The notes beneath the pieces are model-generated. The model saw only the letters and a program-made list of their open reading frames with translations. It ran no database searches and was not told the DNA's origin. Positions 27,701-38,700 of a stretch of DNA of 64,000 nt are shown here, piece by piece. This DNA comes from Ulva prolifera (taxonomy: Eukaryota; Chlorophyta; Ulvophyceae; Ulvales; Ulvaceae). The position numbers and the translations under genes were made by a program. The stretch is taken from assembly GCA_023078555.1 (NCBI GenBank), contig CM041199.1, positions 2,786,513 through 2,850,512 on the forward strand. Direction: 5' to 3'. Each line of letters begins with the position of its first letter. Position 1 is the first letter of the stretch.

Positions 27701-29295
27701 ACATTCTTACTACCGAGCTTTTCGGGAAGCCATACACTGATATAATTCGGTGTGTGACAACCTTCGTGGCCGTGCTTGCATAAAAAATTGTGCCTGGTGG
27801 GATTAGCCCTGTAACAACTAATGTGGCTGCCTCGCGTTGCAGGTACCGAGGCCTCTGGATGATGGAAGAGTGGCTTGCTTTCACCGAGACATTTTCTATG
27901 TTCCTACTGAACGATCTACCATGGAAACGGGAGCACCTCCACCTGAAAAAGGTGTTTGACGAGCAGTGGTCACTACTGCGGTCATCTGTGCTTTACTTCA
28001 TGAAATGGCATGCTGGTCAACACAATGAAGAGCGCCTAGTACAGGCTCAGAAAGATCTTCTGGAATATGGGAGACTTGCTGAACAGGTGCTTGTCAGCCT
28101 TGAACTCACGTTAGGGATGTTCAAATTCACACATACAAGACATTGTGACCACGAATGTGCCATCATGCAGCTGGCATTACAAGTCTGCATACGCGTGCAG
28201 ATTTTCGGTGGGAAGTTCATAACCACCTTCAAGCTGCACCTGGCTGCCATGCACTTGGCGGATCAAGTGAGGGCTTGCGGACCAGGATACACCTGGACCG
28301 AGTTCTGGGTGGAGCGCATGGTCCAACTTGTGAAGAGGATGGTGAAGTACCGCAGCACCGCCTACCCCGAGTTGTTGTTTGTGCATGACTGGCTACTGAC
28401 GCTGGCGTGCCGCCGGGTCAAGTTGTCCCCAGACGGTTGTCACTGTGTGTCATTGTACGAGGCATTGCGGGCCGTAAAGAAGCGCCGCCTGCTATCTCGT
28501 GATGAACCCCTCCCGGGGCAGGCGTTGCTGCTAGGTGCACCAAAGAAGGCTGAAGACGCCGAAGAGGCGCAGGTGCTGCACATCCCTCCAATGAGTGCCA
28601 CAGACGAAGACATTGTACTGCAAGGTCTGCCACAACTTCTGTTCGAGGACACAACCCTCCTGGTAGACGGGTGGCCCGTATTCAAAGACAATGCGGAGGA
28701 CCAGCGGCCAGGGCTTATTTTGCATGAACTTGGGCTTCAGGGTCCCCTTGGGGCCGGCAAGGAAGGGGTGAAGGTGGTGCTTAAAAAATTCACACGGGCA
28801 GACCTCACCACCGGGGACACTGTGAGCAGTGCACAGTGCAACTCACAACGACGGAAGAACAATCAATGGTTCCTCATTCAGTATTCCGTGGAGCATGCAA
28901 ATGGCCGCCAGGAGAAGAAGGTGTACGTGGGTCAATTTTTGTATTTTGTGCATGCTGCGTTTACATGCAACATGCTGCCCGAGGGAGCAACACGGGCGGG
29001 AAGTGCTCGTCACCATCCATCTGATTTGAGGCTGGGGGTGGCCAATTTGTACAGTAGTGAGGACCAGCACGGTCCGGGGGTCAGGGCTGCAGACCCGGAA
29101 ATAGGCAGACTGCATGAATTTGTGAAAGTGGCCAGGTTGGACCCCTCCCGAGCCGGCAGCACGTTCGAGGGCGTGTTTGTGTTGGATTTGAGAACAATAG
29201 ACTCACAGGTGGTCCCGACCCGTGAGAGGGACGACACCCGGTATTTCTGTGTGTCTTCAAAATTGTCTGGTAGGTATGCCGGTGTAAAACGGTAG
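24785..29295 (+). CDS. Tnp2-type CACTA transposase, eight exons
   Basis: Exons deduced by matching element 2: 24,785-25,232; 25,399-26,293; 26,380-26,580; 26,691-26,886; 27,024-27,455; 27,552-27,749; 27,843-28,086; 28,201-29,295. All introns are GT-AG with consistent phase, giving about 1,235 residues. Domain order: N-terminal zinc finger (CEHC...WHDC), acidic linker, KGTGAW domain, a Cys-rich knuckle (RHICDKCW...CAAEGCG), then GGDGVQIY and EGDIP, which look like the first two catalytic aspartates of the RNase H-like core. Next come PCHFFRYGIAHLFLLGILKD, a DUF4218-like helix region (KLHLAAMHLADQVRACGP), and a C-terminal domain with VFVLDLRTIDSQVVP. This is the CMC/CACTA Tnp2 architecture and should cut and join the element ends. 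The finger is split between two frames near 24,950, implying a 1-nt indel or sequencing error. The 501-codon terminal frame hides a 114-nt intron (28,087-28,200) that is absent from the element 2 protein. Confidence 0.8.
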
Positions 29296-29365
29296 TGTAT
29301 GAAGCAGAAATTTACACTTGTTCAGGGGCTGACACCGACAGTCCAGTTTTTCGGCCATTGGGAAT

Positions 29366-31033
29366 GTGATGCATCTGTGCTTGAGTCCCGGGTCGTGCAG
29401 CAAGAGGGCTGCTCGGGAGAGACTGCTACAGTTGTGGATGGTGCCAGCATTTTGCCAAACACGCACACTCGTGCAACAGTGCAATCCTGACAGGACTCTC
29501 AAGCTATCATATTAATTCTTTCACCGATCTACTGACAAACATATCCACTGCATTCCTAGCCAAGCTTCACGGCTCGATGCATTTGCAGACACCAGCTCTG
29601 GCAGCTTGTGTCTGGACTAAATAATGGGAGGCTGCAGCCCTCCCGGGAGAGCAGACATCGATTTTTTTTGGTGGCCCACAAACCGCCCATTTGTGTACGC
29701 ATTCGTTGTGTGATGCATCTGTGCTTGAGTCCGGGGTCGTGCAGCAAGAGGGCTGCTCGGGAGAGACTGCTACAGTCGTGGATCGTGCCAGCATTTTGCC
29801 AAACACGCACACTCGTGCAACAGTGCAATCCTGACAGGACTCTCAAGCTATCATATTAATTCTTTCACCGATCTACTGACAAACATATCCACTGCATTCC
29901 TAGCCAAGGTTCACGGCTCGATGCATTTGCAGACACCAGCTCTGGCAGCTTGTGTCTGGACTAAATAATGGGAGGCTGCAGCCCTCCCGGGAGAGCAGAC
30001 ATCACAATTTTTGGGTGGCCCACAAACCGCCCATTTTTGTACACATTCGATGTGTGATGCATCTGTGCTTGAGTCCCGGGTCGTGCAGCAAGAGGGCTGC
30101 TCGGGAGAGACTGCTACAGTCGTGGATCGTGCCAGCATTTTGCCAAACACGCACACTCGTGCAACAGTGCAATCCTGACAGGACTCTCAAGCTATCATAT
30201 TAATTCTTTCACCGATCTACTGACAAACACACCCACTGCAATCCTAGCCAAGGTTCACGGCTCGATGCATTTGCAGACACCAGCTCTGGCAGCTTGTGTC
30301 TGGACTAAATAATGGGAGGCTGCAGCCCTCCCGGGAGAGCAGACATCAAAATTTTTGGGTGGCCCACAAACCGCCCATTTTTGTACACATTCGATGTGTG
30401 ATGCATCTGTGCTTGAGTCCCGGGTCGTGCAGCAAGAGGGCTGCTCGGGAGAGACTGCTACAGTTGTGGATTGTGCCAGCATTTTGCCAAACACGCACAC
30501 TCGTGCAACAGTGCAATCCTGACAGGACTCTCAAGCTATCATATTAATTCTTTCACCGATCTACTGACAAACATATCCACTGCATTCCTAGCCAAGGTTC
30601 ACGGCTCGATGCATTTGCAGACACCAGCTCTGGCAGCTTGTGTCTGGACTAAATAATGGGAGGCTGCAGCCCTCCCGGGAGAGCAGACATCGATTTTTTT
30701 TGGTGGCCCACAAACCGCCCATTTGTGTACGCATTCGTTGTGTGATGCATCTGTGCTTGAGTCCGGGGTCGTGCAGCAAGAGGGCTGCTCGGGAGAGACT
30801 GCTACAGTCGTGGATCGTGCCAGCATTTTGCCAAACACGCACACTCGTGCAACAGTGCAATCCTGACAGGACTCTCAAGCTATCATATTAATTCTTTCAC
30901 CGATCTACTGACAAACACACCCACTGCAATCCTAGGCAAGGTTCACGGCTCGATGCATTTGCAGACACCAGCTCTGGCAGCTTGTGTCTGGACTAAATAA
31001 TGGGAGGCTGCAGCCCTCCCGGGAGAGCAGACG
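29366..31033. repeat. 344-bp tandem repeat, about 4.9 copies
   Basis: GTGATGCATCTGTGCTTGAG recurs near 29,366, 29,709, 30,053, 30,397 and 30,741, a period of 342-344 bp. Copies are almost identical; copies 2 and 5 share GATTTTTTTTGGTGG, while copies 3 and 4 have CAATTTTTGGG-like variants. The array begins about 70 bp after the transposase stop, so the transposase 3' UTR probably runs into it. The small ORFs on both strands repeat with the unit and are not genes. Confidence 0.95.
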
Positions 31034-31540
31034 TGAAGCACCATGCTACAGAAGCACCATGCTATCCACAGAATGTCCTTTATACAACCGGGATTAAGCA
31101 CACTTACCTGTGGATTTTCGCCCGTGCCCTGGTGGCCCCCGTTTTGAATGCCCCCCTGCTGTGTACTTCGTCTAACCGGTCAGGCCCGCACCACAACACG
31201 AATGGCAGCCGCGTGAGCCCACCGAGTTTTGCAACGACACGCACATTGGGTGTATGGCGGTGAAACCAGGCGCCTGGGCACGAATACGGTCCGTAGAGGA
31301 AGCCCACGAAGCACAGCAGCAAGAAGCTGGAGACAATAAGACAGTTGCAACACAGGGACAACAACGAGATGCCACACGCACTCGGCAATATTAATACTGG
31401 ATTGCGTCAGCTTTTAGATGAAAGATGTCGAATCTCGCGCGCACTTCTACCTTGAGCGTGGCGACCACCGCGAGTTGCACTGTGCTGCTAGACACTTTCT
31501 CGAAATGCTCGAGGAGCGCGATGGGAAACTGAAAATATAT
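31034..31540. other. Stretch without a recognised gene
   Basis: Between the 344-bp and 150-bp arrays I see only short ORFs on both strands, including a 94-codon leftward hydrophobic frame (31,388-31,104). Nothing supports a gene or an RNA. Confidence 0.5.
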
Positions 31541-31975
31541 CGCTGTCCGGGTATTGGAAGATAGATTGTTGTCAAGGACTGTAATTGATAACGTAAAATC
31601 TTTAATTGATTCCGGACAGCTCCACTTTTTTTTCGGACACTGGTGTCAGCGCCAGATCGTGCCAGCCCAGCCGGTCGACGGATAAAGTATCGCTGTCCGG
31701 GTATTGGAAGATAGATTATTGCCGAGGACTATAATTAAGAACGTAAATTCGTGAATTCATCCCGGACAGATCCACATTTTTTCCGGACACTGGTGTCAGC
31801 GCCAGATCGTGCCAGCCCAGCCGGTCGACGGATAAAATATCGCTGTCCGGGTATTGGTAGATACAGTATTGCCGAGGACTATCATTAAGAACGTAATTTC
31901 GTGAATTGATCCCGGACAGATCCACATTTTTTTCGGACACTGGTGTCACAGCGCCAGCTCCGGTAGGCCCAGCAC
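31541..31975. repeat. 150-bp tandem repeat, three copies, upstream of the dioxygenase-like gene
   Basis: CGCTGTCCGGGTATTGG starts at 31,541, 31,691 and 31,841, an exact 150-bp period. Each unit holds inverted words: CGCTGTCCGG at its left, CCGGACAG in the middle, and CGGACACTGGTGTCAGCG at the right, so each copy can fold on itself or present paired binding sites. The third copy ends in a diverged form about 35 bp before the ATG at 32,011. It therefore occupies the promoter region of the next gene; regulatory use is inferred. Confidence 0.9.
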
Positions 31976-32010
31976 AGTCACGAGCTTGAACACAGCGTGG
32001 GGCAGTACAG

Positions 32011-34152
32011 ATGGGCAAGGCGTCTTGTAGATCAAAAAGGGTATGCCTGGCCCACTTAGGAACCACTTGCCAACGGTGCCAACTGGATAATGGGTACAAA
32101 AGAGTGCTGGGCGACGTTGACTCGCCATACTTCCCGGTAGAGTTTCCGTGGGCGGGGGGGTTCGGGTGGGCTGTGCCCACAAGGGCGGGGCACATGCGCC
32201 TCCAGGCCTTACGCCGGCAGCACGTTAGTAGGCACTTTGTCAATTGTAGGCATAGTATGTCAAAAACTTTTGAAGCCAGCGGCTTTTTCCAGAAGCATTT
32301 TACTTTGCACAGTGGCAAAGAGCCCCCGCTCGTGCCTGTGGTGAGTGCAGCCGGTGGTGGCTCAAGTCCCGTGCCAGGTGAGGAACAAGCACCGACTGTT
32401 GTGGACGATCCACCGGCACCGTTGGTACACGGTGGCAATGGTGTGTACCGGGCGGGGTGGTCGAGCTGTAGTAGTGAGACTAGTGGCAGCTGCAGTAGTG
32501 GGGTGCTAGAAGTGAGCACCCTCGACGAGTTGGCTAGTGCGCGTGCTCATTGTGATGTTCACAACATCGGGCCATGCGTACGGTATCATGTACGTCACAT
32601 GAGCCCGCTACACGTGAGCACTGTGGGTAGAATCCAAGCATTCCACGACCAGCTGGCGGGACACAGTCTGGTGCAATTGCCTGTACGAGACTTCGTGGTG
32701 ATTTTCGTGACACCTGTTGGACGACAGGAACATGATGGTATGAGTCACGGATACCACGACACGGACAGCGACGGGGCATGGGCAGTGCCAGATGATAAGC
32801 GGACCACCTACATCCTTAGAGCAGTGGATGACCCCCAACTCCATGACATATTAGCAGTGGTGGGTGAAACTCCAGGCTCACCGATGTATCTTCGCCCCGA
32901 GGTATGATTATGTCCTTTTTGCACTTTGGTGTTTTGTGCAATCAGTGTTCTAATGAGTTTGCGCATTGATCAGCAATGTTGTAGTGCATCAATGTAGCCG
33001 TAGTCACCGGTCAAGGAGCACACGACAACGCACCGTATGCACAAAGCAATTGATTTGTCAACATACTACATTGCGTTGTCTACAGCAATAGACAATTGTG
33101 TACACATGTGTAGATGGCAGAAAAGCTCATCAAGATCGAACGGGCATGTCCAAAAGGAGTCTCAGGAGCAGGACAAAACACGCGTGGCGAAGGTAAGATG
33201 GTGGGAGGGGGGTTGAATAACCCGATGGGTGGAGGCAAAGGCCGTCAAGCGAGCATACCCAATGTAGCACGTGCTGATGACATCGATCCGGTGACTGTCG
33301 CGGCTCTACTGGTACGCTCGCGCTTAATGTTGACGTATATAACAAGCGCATAGCCATATCATTGGCAAAATTATTCATTTGTACAAATCATGTTGGCAGT
33401 TACCATTTGCAGTGGTTGTGGAACACAACGTTGTGTTCCTACCAATTCGCGCTGTGCAGGCGGGAGTGTGGAACATCGGTGTCCTTAATTTTAACAAAAC
33501 ACCAGGGGCGTCATGGCTCGCTTTAATACCAATTGTTTGCGGGGCGCTTGCCATCGCTACCGATGTCAGTACTGAGTGGACAGCGACCGAGCTGAATTCG
33601 CCATGTCTCGGCGCGTACCCTTCGCGGGCGATGACCATTTTGACGGACGAGAGTCAGGTGAGATCCGTGAAGCAACACCTGGACTTGTATGACCGCCCTG
33701 AAGGGGGGCTCATCATGTGGCTACAAACAGGCCCTTGCCTCGGCTACCCCAAAAGTGTGTCGGGCGGGTTTTTTTGGATGAGTGGGGTGGGGATCCGTCT
33801 TGCTATTACGCCACAACGCTATGTGTGGCTGCAAACCGGAGTCGTCCGGCATGGCACGACAGGTGGGGCAGAGTTTGTCGACTCTAATGCAGTGCGGGTA
33901 GGCATGGCATTTTATGCCAACGTGCGATCGGTGTCGGCACTCCACAAAGCGGTGCAGCAAAATCCCAATGCGCAGGCAGCGAGGAGTGTGAACGGGTTCC
34001 TGAAACCCAATAAGACATGTGGCAAGAAGCAAAGTGGCAGTAAGCCTAGGGTAGATCGTAAGACCTCTGAGTATAACAAGAGCGGAGTTGATGATAACTG
34101 TGCGTCTACAAACGTACATCAAACCAGGTCAAGGACAACCACTCTCTTGTAA
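32011..34152 (+). CDS. Putative 2-oxoglutarate/Fe(II) dioxygenase, possibly TET/JBP-like, carried by element 1
   Basis: Three exons fit with consistent phase: 32,011-32,901 (donor GTATGA), 33,114-33,311 (acceptor TGTAG, donor GTACGC) and 33,400-34,152 (acceptor TTGGCAG), giving about 613 residues. The C-terminal half has the double-stranded beta-helix signature: HLD (H456, D458) in KQHLDLYDRPEGG, then GGFF, then a distal VRHGT (H514), and an arginine (R529) in RVGMAFYAN. That is the H-x-D...H metal triad with a 2-oxoglutarate-binding Arg. The H-x-D-x-x-D-x-P spacing recalls fungal and algal TET/JBP enzymes, which oxidise 5-methylcytosine or thymine in DNA. The N-terminal ~300 residues (Cys/His-rich start, CLAHLGTTCQRC) are not recognised. 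A Lys/Arg-rich tail (KKQSGSKPRVDRK) could touch DNA. The dioxygenase fold is fairly well supported; the DNA substrate is inference, and a protein or other hydroxylase remains possible. More 3' exons may exist. Confidence 0.6.
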
Positions 34153-35249
34153 GATTAGCATATGCAATGACCCCAAGTACAATGCAGCATTGCGCGCGTT
34201 ACTAATGTCACGAACTATGAATGCCATGGAGCCCGTATTGCAAATTGTTTATGGTCTTGTGGAATCGTCGGTCACCTTAGCCGGTATGTCACAAAATTGT
34301 GGAGGTAAGCGAGTGTGTTCCGCTACAGATCCTACCACGAGAACGCATTCTGTGTCTTTGCGCAGTGGTGTTCTACACAATCGGCAAGAATTGCTTTCAC
34401 TCTTCACCATTCATTGTCATACCGATGTGAACAGTGTTGCTACTGCAATTGAGGGCGCTGTACATGTTCTCCGACTCCGGCATACTTTTCTGGCATGTTG
34501 TCACACTCATTGCATTATTACAGACGTCCAACACATATTCTTTTTACCAGTGATCTAGATACAATCACATGAATTTGCAAGCAGACACCGAATGACTATG
34601 GGAACATAACTCTATCCTATAAGAGTGGTATTGGCACCCGGCATGCCACTGGCAGGGAAACTCTTCACCTGCACAGGCATTGCGATTTGTCGTGTGGCGA
34701 GGCCAAGGGGACACACTGATGCAGCACACTGTAGAGATGGAAATCCATATGGCAAATTCACAGCATGATCCACATGGCCCTCAGCTACAGGCTATAGCTA
34801 GAGGTATAATGTGGCCACTACAAAGGCGATGACTGCTGCAGGATGTAGCGGCTGCAACATGTAGCTGCCACAGGCAATAGAGGGCGATACCTCTACCGAG
34901 CTCCTCGAGGATCGCAGCCAGCGTCAGAATAACCCACTTGATCATGAGATGTGAATCACCACAATCACGTGCAATGGATTTACTGCCAGCGTCTCTTTCG
35001 CTGCTAGCTACGCCGGTCTGCTGTGCGCAAATTCAGAAGGACAAGCGCAGGCTTTTCACAACGCCATACATTTTCAAGCATATGGATTTTACTGAAGGTA
35101 CCAAAGCTGAGCTTGCGTTATACCTGTGTTCATACTCCAGCCGTGGGACTCGACGAGCTCAACACAGAGCTCCAGCACTGAAACGGTCCAAGCTAGAGCA
35201 GTACAAAACCCCTGCGCTGCTGCGCTTCACCCGAAAATACATCGCAAAG
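34153..35249 (+). other. Region without an assigned gene; possible further exons near 34,190-34,460
   Basis: Just downstream of the dioxygenase-like frame, one reading frame gives a Cys/His-containing stretch (NYECHGARIANCLWSCG) that ends at a good donor (GAG|GTAAGC near 34,303). Another open segment lies near 34,320-34,450. These could be 3' exons of the same gene or chance. From 34,560 to 35,250 nothing was recognised. Confidence 0.25.
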
Positions 35250-35695
35250 AGCAATGGACATGTCGAGAGCTATCGTGTACATTACTCACGGCGTGTGCAC
35301 GTGCAGAAGATGCGCACGACAGTCGTGGCGTGGGGCACAAAATGTGTTGGAGCTGTGCATCCGGCATGTACACGCCAAAGGAGTGTGGATGCGCGTTCAA
35401 TTGCCACTCGACCGGTGGTGGCTGAGGAGGCACGGTGTGCACGACGAGGACATGTTGCCGGCAGATGATGTGCTGTTCGTCGGAGCGTCCAAGCGCGGTC
35501 GCGGCGTGCACATTCCGTGCATTGAGGTGCGCTGCAGGTGTACACCGCGAGAACACTTCGGTGACACATCCCGCATAAATTTCACTAACACATTCCAGCC
35601 AGCCCTGGAATGTGCCTGCAATGTGCGTGTAATGTCCCCGAATGCGGCAGCGGGGCAAACGTGTGTCCGGCATGTACACTGCCGCATGCCTACCA
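35250..35695. promoter_or_regulatory. Right subterminal region of element 1 with TGTACAC motifs
   Basis: TGTACAC occurs at 35,367, 35,539 and 35,673, mirroring the left subterminal region, and the sequence has the same AATGTGC/GTACA-rich texture. A long open frame crosses this region and runs into the satellite; since it crosses the transposon end, it is not taken as a gene. The likely role is binding of the transposition complex (inference from En/Spm biology). Confidence 0.5.
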
Positions 35696-35706
35696 TTCTT
35701 GTAGTG
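35696..35706 (-). repeat. Right terminal inverted repeat of element 1, followed by CAA target duplication
   Basis: TTCTTGTAGTG is the exact reverse complement of the left 11-bp end. It is followed by CAA (35,707-35,709) and then by satellite sequence that resumes in register. Confidence 0.95.
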
Positions 35707-38700
35707 CAAGCCCCAAGAACGCGTTTGAATTTGACACCGAAATCAAAGCCACAATGTTCATTGCCCTACATTTTATACATCATCCAAGTATGGCGTTCAT
35801 TGGATGTGTCAATGTGCATTGGGACAACATCCCAACAGGGTCATTATCTGACGTCACCCACAGCTAAAGTTGCCGCAGGCCCCAAGAACGCGTTTGAATT
35901 TGACACCGAAATCAAAGCCACAATGTTCATTGCCCTACATTTTATACATCAGCCAAGTATGGCGTTCATTGGATGTGTCAATGTGCATTGGGACAACATC
36001 CCAACAGGGTCATTATCTGACCTCACCCACAGCTAAAGTTGCCGCAGGCCCCAAGAACGCGTTTGAATTTGACACCGAAATCAAAGCCACAATGTTCATT
36101 GCCCTACATTTTATACATCAGCCAAGTATGGCGTTCATTGGATGTGTCAATGTGCATTGGGACAACATCCCAACAGGGCCATTATCTGACCTCACCCGGA
36201 GCTAAAGTTGCCGCAAGCCCCAAGAACGCGTTTGAATTTTACACCGCAATCAAAGCCACAATGTTCATTGCCCTACATTTTATACATCATCCAAGTATGG
36301 CGTTCATTGGATGTGTCAATTTTCATTGGGACAACATCCCAACAGGGTCATTATCTGACCTCACCCACAGCTAAAGTTGCCGCAAGCCCCAAGAAAGCGT
36401 TTGAATTTAACACCGCAATCAAAGCCACAATGTTCATTGCCCTACATTATATACATCATCCAAGTATGGCGTTCATTGGATGTGTCAATATGCATTGGGA
36501 CAACATCCGAACATGGTCATTTTCTGACCTCACCCAGAGCTAAAGTTGCCGCAAGCCCCAAGAACGCGTTTGAATTTAACACCGCAATCAAAGCCACAAT
36601 GTTCATTGCCCTACATTTTATACATCATCCAAGTATGGCGTTCATTGGATGTGTCGATATGCATTGGGACAACATCCCAACAGGGCCATTATCTGACCTC
36701 ACCCGGAGCTAAAGTTGCCGCAAGCCCCAAGAACGCGTTTGAATTTTACACCGCAATCAAAGCCACAATGTTCATTGCCCTACATTTTAAACATCATCCA
36801 AGTATGGCGTTCATTGGATGTGTCGATATGCATTGGGACAACATCCCAACATGGTCATCTTCTGACCTCACCCGGAGCTAAAGTTGCCGCAAACCCCAAG
36901 AACGCGTTTGAATTTGACACCGAAATCAAAGCCACAATGTTCATTGCCCTACATTATATACATCATCCAAGTATGGCGTTCATTGGATGTGTCAATGTGC
37001 ATTGGGACAACATCCCAACAGGGCCATTATCTGACCTCACCCACAGCTAAAGTTGCCGCAAGCCCCAAGAACGCGTTTGAATTTTACACCGCAATCAAAG
37101 CCACAATGTTCATTGCCCTACATTTTAAACATCATCCAAGTATGGCGTTCATTGGATGTGTCGATATGCATTGGGACAACATCCCAACATGGTCATCTTC
37201 TGACCTCACCCGGAGCTAAAGTTGCCGCAAGCCCCAAGAACGCGTTTGAATTTGACACCGAAGTCAAAGCCACAATGTTCATTGCCCTACATTTTATACA
37301 TCATCCAAGTATGGCGTTCATTGGATGTGTCAATGTGCATTGGGACAACATCCCAACAGGGTCATTATCTGACCTCACCCACAGCTAAAGTTGCCGCAAG
37401 CCCCAAGAACGCGTTCGAACTTAACACCGCAATCAAAGCCACAATGTTCATTGCCCTACATTATATACGTCATCCAAGTATGGCGTTCATTGGATGTGTC
37501 AATATGCATTGGGACAACATCCCAACATGGTCATTTTCTGACCTCACCCAGAGCTAAAGTTGCCGCAAGCCCCAAGAACGCGTTTTAATTTGACACCGAA
37601 ATCAAAGCCACAATGTTCATTGCCCTACATTTTATACATCAGCCAAGTATGGCGTTCATTGGATGTGTCAATGTGCATTGGGACAACATCCCAACAGGGC
37701 CATTATCTGACCTCACCCGGAGCTAAAGTTGCCGCAAGCCCCAAGAACGCGTTTGAATTTTACACCGCAATCAAAGCCACAATGTTCATTGCCCTACATT
37801 TTATACATCATCCAAGTATGGCGTTCATTGGATGTGTCAATGTGCATTGGGACAACATCCCAACAGGGTCATTATCTGACGTCACCCACAGCTAAAGTTG
37901 CCGCAGGCCCCAAGAACGCGTTTGAATTTGACACCGAAATCAAAGCCACAATGTTCATTGCCCTACATTATATACATCATCCAAGTATGGAGTTCATTGG
38001 ATGTGTCAATATGCATTGGGACAACATCCCAACATGGTCATTTTTTGACCTCACCCTGAGCTCAAGTTGCCGCAAGCCCCAAGAACGCGTTTGAATTTGA
38101 CACCGAAATCAAAGCCACAATGTTCATTGCCCTACATTTTATACATCATCCAAGTATGGCGTTCATTGGATGTGTCAATGTGCATTGGGACAACATCCCA
38201 ACAGGGTCATTATCTGACGTCACCCACAGCTAAAGTTGCCGCAGGCCCCAAGAACGCGTTTGAATTTGACACCGAAATCAAAGCCACAATGTTCATTGCC
38301 CTACATTTTATACATCAGCCAAGTATGGCGTTCATTGGATGTGTCAATGTGCATTGGGACAACATCCCAACAGGGTCATTATCTGACCTCACCCACAGCT
38401 AAAGTTGCCGCAGGCCCCAAGAACGCGTTTGAATTTGACACCGAAATCAAAGCCACAATGTTCATTGCCCTACATTTTATACATCAGCCAAGTATGGCGT
38501 TCATTGGATGTGTCAATGTGCATTGGGACAACATCCCAACAGGGCCATTATCTGACCTCACCCGGAGCTAAAGTTGCCGCAAGCCCCAAGAACGCGTTTG
38601 AATTTTACACCGCAATCAAAGCCACAATGTTCATTGCCCTACATTTTATACATCATCCAAGTATGGCGTTCATTGGATGTGTCAATTTTCATTGGGACAA

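Larger units (their letters stand above)
21014..35706 (+). mobile_element. Complete CACTA (En/Spm-type) transposon, element 1
   Basis: The element is 14,693 bp. Its left end reads CACTACAAGAACGCCAG and its right end, reverse-complemented, reads CACTACAAGAATGGTAG: 11 identical bases and then partial identity. It is flanked by the direct repeat CAA (21,011-21,013 and 35,707-35,709). Removing the element and one CAA restores a normal satellite monomer (GCCGCAAGCCCC). CACTA ends and a 3-bp target duplication are diagnostic of this superfamily. Inside are a Tnp2-type transposase, a divergent accessory gene, two tandem arrays, and a gene with dioxygenase motifs that is not part of the standard CACTA gene set. 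The ends look intact. The transposase shows one apparent frameshift near 24,950, so current autonomy is uncertain. Confidence 0.94.

Noticed and set aside
24785-29295. Assigning the transposases to KDZ (Kyakuja-Dileera-Zisupton), which would fit the TET/JBP association
   Set aside because: The CACTA ends, 3-bp duplications and the Tnp2/DUF4218-like order are decisive; KDZ hallmark motifs are not visible.
29556-30891. Repeated 81-96 codon ORFs on both strands
   Set aside because: They recur with the 344-bp unit and are not independent genes.
31716-32519. 267-codon minus-strand ORF
   Set aside because: It lies mostly in the 150-bp repeats and opposite exon 1 of the dioxygenase-like gene; no recognisable motif, and its repeat-derived segments duplicate.
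35254-36036. 260-codon plus-strand ORF joining the element 1 right end to satellite
   Set aside because: It crosses the transposon terminus at 35,706 and uses satellite sequence as coding, so it is a chance fusion.
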